This document shows, in pieces, positions 57,526 to 64,000 of a stretch of 64,000 nucleotides of DNA. The position numbers and the translations under genes are program-made. Positions within the stretch are counted from its first letter, which is position 1, and every line of letters starts with the position of its first letter. The notes under the pieces are model-generated. The model made no database searches, had not been told where the DNA came from, and saw only the letters and a list, made by a program, of their open reading frames with translations. The DNA is from Eubacterium plexicaudatum ASF492 (GTDB taxonomy: Bacteria > Bacillota > Clostridia > Lachnospirales > Lachnospiraceae), in the NCBI RefSeq assembly GCF_000364225.2, contig NZ_AQFT02000001.1:2995501-3059500 (forward strand). The letters are read 5' to 3'.

Positions 57526-59198
57526 CAGCTCTGACGATTAAATTATGGATTTATCAGTGCCAATTACATATATCTTTCAATATATTGCAACTTTTGATGA
57601 TAGTATTTTAAAACAAAAAACTCCCCCTGCTGTAATTTTGAAAACGCTTTTAGGTTATTGTGCCATATCCGGGCATCCCCCTTTCCAGTGCATTCCATTA
57701 CCGGAACCTTATCTGAAAGCGCTTTCCTGTTTCATGCCTGTGTTCTGATAACTTTATATTCTGGAATGATTCAAATATCCGGCTGTGCTTTTCCGACAGG
57801 GACAGCGCTGTGCTTTTCCAGAGTTTTTCCCACGCCTCCATTATCTGGGATATCATATGCCCGATCTGTATCAGGTAATAATGGTTTTTCAATGCCTGAT
57901 AGTTCCTGCTGAATAAATGTTCCAGATAATATCCGTGTTTTTTCTGCGCGTTAAAGCCTTCGTTTTCTATTTTCCACCGCCTCCTTCCGGCTTCCACCAG
58001 TGCAGCCACATTTTTCTGATTAACGGGAAGGTCCGTCAGAAACAGGAACCCTGCCTTTATGTTTTCTGTCTCCCCTTTCCTGCTTCCCTTTTTTATCAGC
58101 ACATCCCGCTCTTCCCTGTATTCTGCAATGTTTACCTTATGACCGTTATAATCAATGTCCGTAACGAAATCATGCCAGCATGTTCCGTTAATGAGTTCCT
58201 GTTTCCGGCAGTTTTTCTCTGTTTTTTTCAGCCTGCCGTATTCATCTGAAACCGTCGGAATGCTGCCTTCCTTATACCGCAGAATATAGCGCCATCCGCT
58301 GTCGCGGCATTTTACGAAAAAATTCTCACATGCATAAAGGCTGTCTGCGCAAAGGCAGACAGGAAGCTTTGGAAATTCTTTCTTAAGCCGTTCCATCAGT
58401 CTGTAGCATGCTTTCAGCTCACAGTCCTGTTTTTCTGCTTCTTCCCCGCCGGTATTTTCTACAAATTCTGTCATAATGCTTACAATAATGTCCGGATGGA
58501 GAACAATTTTTGCTTCCAGTATATAATAGTAATATTCCGTATACTCCCTGCCAGTCCCCTTATTATGAACCCTGTACAGGCTTTTTGCATCCAGTTTTCT
58601 GCGGCTGCTGTGAATCTGCGTCCCGTCTGCAATCACCTGCCAGTATCTGTTCCGGATTCGTGCACCTGCAAATGCGCGGCTGCGCACCAGCCTGTATACA
58701 AGCCGGCAGACAGTATCCTGCAGTTCTTCCGGATCCAGCCTTTCAAGGTATTTATTTATCGTTTCCCAGTAAGGAATTTCATCTGCGGATGCGCTTTCCC
58801 CGCACATTTCCCAGATATTCTGTATAACTGTATCAGAATTAAATTTCTGGCTTGTTTTTCTCATGCTGCTGATATAGAATATAGAAGAAAGGATACGGGT
58901 CATGAGAAGTATGACATTGGGATAGGTAATGTAACTCTGATTTCTGGGATCTTCTGTCTGTTTTAACAGGCGGGCCAGGTCAGGGAAAAAATGTTTTATA
59001 ACCTTAACAAGTTCTACTGCAAGATGAAACTGTTCCAGATGTTTACGTGCCTCTTTCCGTGTCACTTTTGTTTTCATAAAAAGCCTCCCTTCTTTACGTG
59101 GATAATGCGAAAAAATAATTTTGGGTTAATTATATTAACGCTTATTTTCCCGCAAAATGGGAGGTTTTTTTGCGAAAAATTTTTAATCGTCAGAGCTG
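57526..59198 (-). mobile_element. Insertion sequence B nested in the IS66 left terminal repeat
   Basis: 1673 bases with 16-base inverted repeats CAGCTCTGACGATTAA, flanked by a 10-base direct repeat GTAAAAAGCG (57516-57525 and 59199-59208). It sits 17 bases inside the left end of the IS66 element, splitting that terminal repeat. A 10-base duplication fits IS4-superfamily elements. Confidence 0.88.
57698..59077 (-). CDS. DDE transposase of IS B
   Basis: 459 residues, intact. Catalytic regions: YWQVIADGTQIHSS (first D), LPVCLCADSLYACENF (second D) and RRRWKIENEGFNAQKKHGY (the E, in a Y-(2)-R-(3)-E-like motif). This is a DDE_Tnp_1/IS4-superfamily protein. A purine-rich ribosome site precedes the ATG at 59077. 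The element may still be active. Confidence 0.85.
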   Translation of the reverse strand: MKTKVTRKEARKHLEQFHLAVELVKVIKHFFPDLARLLKQTEDPRNQSYITYPNVILLMTRILSSIFYISSMRKTSQKFNSDTVIQNIWEMCGESASADEIPYWETINKYLERLDPEELQDTVCRLVYRLVRSRAFAGARIRNRYWQVIADGTQIHSSRRKLDAKSLYRVHNKGTGREYTEYYYYILEAKIVLHPDIIVSIMTEFVENTGGEEAEKQDCELKACYRLMERLKKEFPKLPVCLCADSLYACENFFVKCRDSGWRYILRYKEGSIPTVSDEYGRLKKTEKNCRKQELINGTCWHDFVTDIDYNGHKVNIAEYREERDVLIKKGSRKGETENIKAGFLFLTDLPVNQKNVAALVEAGRRRWKIENEGFNAQKKHGYYLEHLFSRNYQALKNHYYLIQIGHMISQIMEAWEKLWKSTALSLSEKHSRIFESFQNIKLSEHRHETGKRFQIRFR

Positions 59199-59244
59199 GT
59201 AAAAAGCGCGTACCGTGCATAATAGAAGAAATTTGTATATAATG

Positions 59245-59360
59245 GCCTTGAGAATAATCTATCTCAAGGCTATTATTAGTTACTATTGAAACTGTGAAAA
59301 CTTATATCACTTTTCACAGTCCATGTACATAGCTTTGAAAACTCATACCAGTTTTGAAAG
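59245..59360 (+). repeat. Three consecutive hairpins in the IS66 leader
   Basis: GCCTTGAGA/TCTCAAGGC (59245-59270), ACTGTGAAAA/TTTTCACAGT (59291-59320) and CTTTGAAAACT with AGTTTTGAAAG (59333-59360, one mismatch). They lie just upstream of tnpA and may restrain its expression or serve as transposase sites. Confidence 0.6.
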
Positions 59361-59373
59361 TGAGGTGTAGTTA

Positions 59374-59718
59374 GTGTCAGATTTAAAACACGATGTAATC
59401 GCAGAGCGCTGGGCCGTGCTCATAAAGGAACGCATGGAAAGCGGCATGACCGTCAGGGAATGGTGTCATGACAGGAATATCAAAGAGTCCAGGTATTATT
59501 ACTGGCTGAGAATACTCCGCAGGAAGGCAGTGGAAAATACAGGACAGCCCCCGCAGGCATCGCCTTTTGTTGAAATTTCGGCAGACATCTGTCAAGAGCA
59601 GCTCCCTGCACCAGCCGCAGCGGTTATCAGAAAAGGAAATATTACCATAGAAGTAACCGAATCTGCTTCGGCAGGTTTTATCCAAAAAGTTATGGAGGCG
59701 CTGGCCAATGCTTGGTAA
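59374..59718 (+). CDS. tnpA: IS66 accessory protein TnpA
   Basis: 114 residues from a GTG start (GAGGTGTAG upstream). N-terminal helix-turn-helix typical of IS66 TnpA (GMTVREWCHDRNIKESRYYYWL). It overlaps tnpB by 11 bases. Confidence 0.88.
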   Translation: MSDLKHDVIAERWAVLIKERMESGMTVREWCHDRNIKESRYYYWLRILRRKAVENTGQPPQASPFVEISADICQEQLPAPAAAVIRKGNITIEVTESASAGFIQKVMEALANAW

Positions 59719-60067
59719 TGTAAAACGATACAGCCGGATTTACCTGGCGTACGGCTACACGGATCTCCGTTTTGGAATCGACGGCCTGGCCAGAGTTGTA
59801 CAGGATCATTTTTCGCCGGACCCGTTTCAAAAAGGCTGCCTTTTTCTGTTCTGCGGCAGGCGGACAGACCGCATCAAAGGACTTTTATGGGAAGGCGACG
59901 GCTTTGTGCTTGTTTATAAAAGACTCGAAGCGGGGCGCTTTCAGTGGCCAAGAACAGCGTCAGAAGCCCGTGAGATCACACCGGAACAGTTCACATGGCT
60001 GATGCAGGGACTTGCCGTCGAGCAGAAAAGAAGGATCCAGGAAGTCACACCGGAAAGGACCTGCTGA
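59708..60067 (+). CDS. tnpB: IS66 accessory protein TnpB
   Basis: 119 residues, matching IS66 Orf2: IYLAYGYTDLRFGIDGLARVV, LFLFCGRRTDRIKGLLWEGDGF and RFQWP. GGAGG precedes the ATG. Required with TnpA for IS66 transposition. Intact. Confidence 0.92.
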   Translation: MLGNVKRYSRIYLAYGYTDLRFGIDGLARVVQDHFSPDPFQKGCLFLFCGRRTDRIKGLLWEGDGFVLVYKRLEAGRFQWPRTASEAREITPEQFTWLMQGLAVEQKRRIQEVTPERTC

Positions 60068-60335
60068 CAGGCATGATGACAGGTTTTGTGCAAAACATAG
60101 AAATTTCCTGCCCCTTTTCCGGTGTCGCTTTCCCGTTTCTGTACAGGGAAGAAAGCTGTACAGAAACGTCCTGTGCAGCTTTCAGAAACAGCTTTGCGCT
60201 TTTTTCTAATTAAATCCAAAAAATAATCCGATATCTTTGAAAGCGCCTTTTGTGACGGTATAGTCTGTCGTCATTTTGACGAAGCCGGTCAAAAATTTTT
60301 CAGCAGGAATATCCTGTTTCTGCTATAATTGTGAT

Positions 60336-61949
60336 ATGAAAAAGATGATCTATACAGCAGATGAACTGAATAATGCCGACAGGGATGAACTCATCGGGAT
60401 CATACTCTCGCTGCAGAAAAATATTGCCCGGATGACTCAAAACCAGGAACTGATCCTAGAACAGATAGCCATTCTGCGCGGACAGCGTTTCGGACGGCAT
60501 TCTGAAAAAATGAATGTGATTGACGGGCAGATGAGCCTGTTTTTTAACGAACCGGAAGCCACAGCCAGCGAACCGGGCACACAGGCAGAAGAACCGGATT
60601 TTGAGGAAGTTGTCATCCGCAGGAAAAAGAAGCAGAAAGGGAAACGTGAAGACGACTTAAAAGGAATGCCTGTAACGGTTATAAAACATGAAATGTCAGA
60701 AGAAGAACTAAAAGAAGCATTTCCGGATGGAAAATATAAGCGTCTTCCAGATGAAGTATATAAAAGGCTGGAATTCCATCCGGCTTCTTTTGAAGTAAAA
60801 GAACACCATGTAGCGGTTTATGCCGGTATGGATGATGAAACCGTTGTAAAGGCACAGCGTCCAAAGGATCTGCTGCGGGGAAGCATTGTCACTCCATCCC
60901 TGGAAGCTGCCATCATCAATGGAAAATATGTCAACTCCCTTCCGCTTTACCGTATGGAGCAGGAGTTCAAGCGCAACGATGTGAACCTGAACCGCCAGAA
61001 CATGGCGAACTGGACGATCGAGTGTGCTGATCGCTATCTTGCAGTTCTGTATGACTATCTGCATAAGCTTCTATACCAGTATCATGTGCTGCAGGCAGAC
61101 GAAACCACTGTCGAAGTTTCAAAAGACGGGAGAGCTGCCGGCTCAAAGAGTTATATGTGGATTTACCGCACCGGGAAATCTTATGAGGAAGCCATCGTCC
61201 TGTATGAATACCAGAAAGACAGGAAGGAGGATCATCCAGAGGAGTTTCTGAAAGATTTTCAGGGAGTATGTGTTACAGACGGTTACCAGGCATACCATTC
61301 CCTGGAAGAAAAAACCCCCGGCCTGACGATTGCTGGCTGCTGGGCACATGCGAGGCGTAAATATGCAGATGCGCAGAAAGCTATAAAGGATGAAAAAGAG
61401 CGTAAAGGTACGCTTGCCTATGATGCCCTAAAGCAGATCGGGGCGATCTATAAACTGGACAATGATCTGGCAGAGCTTACACCAGCACAACGGCAGCACA
61501 GGAGGCAGCTGGAACTAAAACCCCTGGTTGACGCTTATTTTGTGTGGGTAAAAAAACACCAGAGTGAAGTCCTGCCAAAATCCCAGACAGGAAAAGCCTT
61601 TGCCTATTCCGTGAATCAGGAAAGATATCTGCGCGTATTTCTGGAAGACGGTGAAGTCCCTCTGGACAACAATGCAACAGAATCCACACTGCGTGGTTTT
61701 TGTATCGGAAGGCACAACTGGAAGCTGATCGACACCATCCGCGGAGCCAGATCCAGCGCGATTATCTACAGCATTACCGAAACTGCTAAGGCAAACGATC
61801 TGAAAGTCTATGAATACGTGGAGTATCTCCTGACTGAGATACCGAAACACGAAGACGACACAAACCGAGATTTTCTGGAAGACCTGCTCCCATGGTCTCC
61901 AAACCTGCCAGAGCAGTGTCGGAAATCCAATAAATATGAAGTGAAATAA
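60336..61949 (+). CDS. tnpC: IS66 transposase TnpC
   Basis: 537 residues from ATG 60336. N-terminal leucine-rich helix, a helical region (QRFGRHSEKMN), the zinc-linked and catalytic core (VLQADETTVEVSKDGRAAG, CVTDGYQAYHSLEE, AGCWAHARRKYADA) and the C-terminal catalytic segment (LDNNATESTLRGFCIGRHNW). All DDE regions look complete. Intact despite the nested insertion upstream. Confidence 0.93.
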   Translation: MKKMIYTADELNNADRDELIGIILSLQKNIARMTQNQELILEQIAILRGQRFGRHSEKMNVIDGQMSLFFNEPEATASEPGTQAEEPDFEEVVIRRKKKQKGKREDDLKGMPVTVIKHEMSEEELKEAFPDGKYKRLPDEVYKRLEFHPASFEVKEHHVAVYAGMDDETVVKAQRPKDLLRGSIVTPSLEAAIINGKYVNSLPLYRMEQEFKRNDVNLNRQNMANWTIECADRYLAVLYDYLHKLLYQYHVLQADETTVEVSKDGRAAGSKSYMWIYRTGKSYEEAIVLYEYQKDRKEDHPEEFLKDFQGVCVTDGYQAYHSLEEKTPGLTIAGCWAHARRKYADAQKAIKDEKERKGTLAYDALKQIGAIYKLDNDLAELTPAQRQHRRQLELKPLVDAYFVWVKKHQSEVLPKSQTGKAFAYSVNQERYLRVFLEDGEVPLDNNATESTLRGFCIGRHNWKLIDTIRGARSSAIIYSITETAKANDLKVYEYVEYLLTEIPKHEDDTNRDFLEDLLPWSPNLPEQCRKSNKYEVK

Positions 61950-61995
61950 AAACTGGAGCAAATCTGTTACTATCATACAGGTTTGCTCCAGTTTT
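61949..61995 (+). terminator. Terminator of tnpC
   Basis: AACTGGAGCAAA and TTTGCTCCAGTT form a 12-base-pair stem extended by CTG/CAG, followed by TTTTG, starting at the tnpC stop codon. Confidence 0.78.
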
Positions 61996-62023
61996 GTATA
62001 GGTACTCGCGTTTTACCGTTTAC

Positions 62024-62963
62024 AAATCAAATGTAAAATGATAGTCTGTAATGATACTATTTTCAATTCGAGAAAAACTTGTCCATTCTGTCAAATTAGA
62101 TATTCTTCTTTCATCTAATTCAGATATTATTTCGACAGGGCTTATTATAAACGCAATCCATCCATTATTCTGTAACTCTGGCTTTACCTGTATAATAACT
62201 TCATAAATTCCATCCCAAAATTGTTCCATCGGCTGGGCATCAGCAATATATTCAACACCTGTAATATATCCACCAAGTTCACAATGATGATATGAAGCCA
62301 AATAAGCGGGTAACATATTAGGTAAGCTTGATATAGCTTTCATATTGCTAGATTCTCGAATCGGAAAATTGTTATAAATCTCCATTGAAGTAAAATTCTA
62401 TATTGTGGCATCCATATTGGATAAATATTACATTTATATTTAGAATTATGAATTTTATATACTTTCGTCAAATAATAAGACTCAACCTGACTTTTAATCC
62501 TTTGAACTCCCTCATCATCAAAAACATGAGTGTATTTCACAGAAACACTCACGGTATCATTTTCTGGTTTTTCTATATCAGTTTCTTCTGTAGGAAAACA
62601 CCAGTAACCAATGTTTTTTGAACATTCCCAAACAATAAGCACAACAGGGTAATAACTATGTTTCCATAATTTTAATAGACCAGTTGACAATGATACTGAC
62701 AATCCTTTTTTTGTCCTTCTAATATCTCCCTCTTTTTCAAATTCAACCGTTGATTTTACCTGTGTTCTAAATGAAAATTGTGTTCTTACATATGTATTGC
62801 AATCCTTAGATCCAGAAAAAATATCACAAAACAAATCTTCTCCAAAATCCGACTTCCCCAATGAAGTACATACAATATGATTTCTTTGATATATTAAATT
62901 CGTTGATAATTCTCCTATATTTCCCGTAAAATAACTATTAGGCGCTTTTATGTCTTTCCTCAA
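62024..62963 (-). pseudogene. DUF4365-domain protein, frameshifted and interrupted by IS66
   Basis: A TTG start at 62963 overlaps the stop of the preceding fragment (TTGA). The DUF4365 domain is clear (NSYFTGNIGELSTNLIYQ, FGEDLFCDIF, RTQVKSTVEF, WCFPTEE). One A is missing at plus TT 62396-62397; adding it restores MPQYRNFTSMEIYNNFPIRE. The gene then runs to the IS66 target site; its end is at 57383-57508. DUF4365 proteins are nuclease-like and often found near defence genes. Confidence 0.75.
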
Positions 62964-63135
62964 TTTTCCACTTCATTTTCATATAAACCGTCTTCTAAAA
63001 AATCTTTTAGCTTTTTAACCTTTCTGTAAATCCACTCCTAATTTCGGCAAATTATTCAAGCTTACTGTTTCCAAAGTCTGCAACTGCTATACCGCTAACT
63101 GCCGAAGCAACTCCATTCTCTCTTAAAAGACATCG
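62960..63135 (-). pseudogene. Gene fragment, C-terminal piece of unknown protein
   Basis: Readable in pieces: ENGVASAVSGIAVADFGNSK, LPKLGVDLQK and, after one base, VKKLKDFLEDGLYENEVEN with a stop at 62962-62960. It joins directly to the truncated KilA-N gene. No family recognised. Confidence 0.4.
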
Positions 63136-63166
63136 CAATATCACTATGAGCATATGTCCCGCCATA

Positions 63167-63490
63167 TCATCCTGCTTTTGAAACAATACCAATAGCATCC
63201 GTAGCCTCTATCCATTTTTTTGGTGACATTGTAAATGCATTCGCTCCTGCTTGTTTTCTAAACCCCTCGAATTCGATGGGTTTAAAATCCGAATTATGAA
63301 GTCTTTCCCATAATCCCAGAAATTCTATCACATCCCTATTTCTCATCCAGTTTTGAATAACCGCCGTTGGGTCATCGCTCTTATACCGGGCAATATCCGT
63401 CAATGAAATAAATTCATTTTCAAAATCCTGCGTATAAATTCCAATATCTATTCCATTTGCATGAATTGTATCCTTAATTATTTTTCCCAT
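63167..63490 (-). pseudogene. KilA-N domain protein, truncated by a nonsense codon
   Basis: ATG 63490 follows GGAGGAGCG. The KilA-N domain is clear (FISLTDIARYKSDDPTAVIQ, NWMRNRDVIEFLGLWERLHN, KWIEATDAIGIVSKAG). TGA at 63169-63167 replaces the arginine expected in SKAGRYGGTYAH; the frame continues YGGTYAHSDIA for 11 residues and then meets foreign sequence. KilA-N proteins are DNA-binding proteins of phages and mobile elements. Confidence 0.72.
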
Positions 63491-63568
63491 CGCTCCTCCT
63501 TTAATAATATCACAAACTTTCTTAAGCATTGTAACTGTTTCTTCTCTTAGATATATTCTGCCAAATAG

Positions 63569-63844
63569 TCATTTGTTTTCATCTTCCCACATCTCCCGAT
63601 ATGCTTCAATATAAAACTTAATACAGCCAGGATATACATACAAATATCTTCTACACACCCTTTTATATAATTTCAATATTTTTTCATCACATGCAAAATC
63701 CAGTAAATACTCCAACAAATGCGACAATTCATCTTCTGACACAATTCTGCTGCACACATCTTCAACCAACGGCAAATATATCTCATAGGCTTTTTGATGT
63801 ATTTCAACTATCTGCTCTTCAATCTAATAAATCCTCTCATCCAT
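63569..63844 (-). pseudogene. Hypothetical 91-codon gene with an early in-frame stop
   Basis: ATG 63844 follows AGAGGTAATTTA and overlaps the stop of the preceding gene (TAATG). It reads MDERIY then TAG (63826-63824), then stays open in the same frame (IEEQIVEIHQKAYEIYLPLV ... YREMWEDENK). No family recognised. Confidence 0.55.
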
Positions 63845-64000
63845 TAAATTACCTCTAAATATTTAAGTGCGTCCGTTATCGCTTCTACCTTCTATTTCAG
63901 TGGACGCTTCCTCGGATACTTTAATTCTTCTACTGCATTAGGCGCACCATACATCGTCAATCCCAAAGACCTTTTCACCTCTACAATATACGCAGTATGT
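63844..64000 (-). pseudogene. Partial gene at the window end, C-terminus with an in-frame stop
   Basis: Open from the window edge: HTAYIVEVKRSLGLTMYGAP, then ELKYPRKRPLK, TAG at 63894-63892, then KVEAITDALKYLEVI and TAA 63846-63844. The natural end is probably the TAA that overlaps the next start. Not identified. Confidence 0.45.

Larger units (their letters stand above)
57509..62023 (+). mobile_element. IS66-family element carrying a nested IS
   Basis: Ends GTAAACGGTAAAAAGCGCG... and, reversed, GTAAACGGTAAAACGCGAG..., flanked by an 8-base target duplication AAATCAAA (57501-57508 and 62024-62031), the IS66 signature. It carries tnpA, tnpB and tnpC in the normal order. Removing the nested element at 57526-59198 and its duplication leaves about 2.83 kb. 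Inserted within a DUF4365 gene. Confidence 0.9.

Noticed and set aside
54862..63844. Intact defence island
   Set aside because: PDDEXK, DUF4365 and KilA-N genes are of types found in such islands, but all are truncated or frameshifted and no complete known system can be assembled.

Overview
The window looks like a chromosome segment of a spore-forming, motile, anaerobic member of the Clostridia, most likely Lachnospiraceae. The supports are a spoIIA operon (spoIIAA-spoIIAB-sigF), spoVAA-spoVAB, meso-diaminopimelate dehydrogenase, CheC and a methyl-accepting chemotaxis protein, two T-box leaders, BspA-like leucine-rich-repeat surface proteins and a bacteriohemerythrin. No rRNA, tRNA or CRISPR array was seen.

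1-16 kb is core sequence and largely intact, mostly on the minus strand: end of ddh; spoIIA operon; a zinc-ribbon/TPR membrane protein with a 47-residue upstream partner; a FapA (DUF342) protein; valS under a T-box; a MNT/HEPN gene pair with a third overlapping gene; spoVAA-spoVAB; coaBC with a double-domain bacteriohemerythrin; a HAD-like/GNAT fusion; then cyclophilin and cheC on the plus strand. 16-29 kb is sensory and surface: a chemoreceptor, two large LRR proteins, an amino-acid ABC transporter, a hybrid histidine kinase and a diguanylate cyclase. The receptor, the transporter's binding protein, the kinase and the cyclase are all frameshifted.

29-44 kb is accessory: a MITE-like element, a BlaI/M56 peptidase pair, an AAA-ATPase/PDDEXK protein, an in-frame chimera of a Gfo/Idh/MocA dehydrogenase and a sugar-phosphate isomerase, an AraC regulator, an internally deleted L-cysteine desulfidase-like gene, a second MITE-like element, an M15 peptidase, and a response regulator/kinase/ABC transporter module. 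44-54 kb is a zone of decay. The tryptophan operon survives as its T-box plus a 3' piece of trpB and a 5' piece of trpA. A second regulator/ABC module has lost its kinase and ATPase, and hicAB, tetR, DUF4180, DUF3795, GNAT and metallo-beta-lactamase-fold genes carry frameshifts or deletions.

54-64 kb is an insertion-sequence cluster: a frameshifted IS4-superfamily-type element, and an IS66 element (8-bp target duplication, inserted in a DUF4365 gene) whose left terminal repeat is itself interrupted by another DDE element with a 10-bp duplication. Beyond it lie more broken genes (KilA-N and others with in-frame stops).

The strongest overall signal is about twenty single-base losses, nearly all in short A/T or G runs, confined to dispensable genes while neighbouring core genes are intact, together with several segmental deletions that fuse or truncate genes. 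This is either genuine slippage-driven decay or a run-length sequencing error; the sequence alone cannot fully separate the two. I did not find a clear, intact, wholly new multi-gene system. The best candidates for new biology are the BlaI/M56 pair with a non-penicillin-binding sensor domain, the three-gene MNT/HEPN operon, and the small-protein/zinc-ribbon TPR pair.
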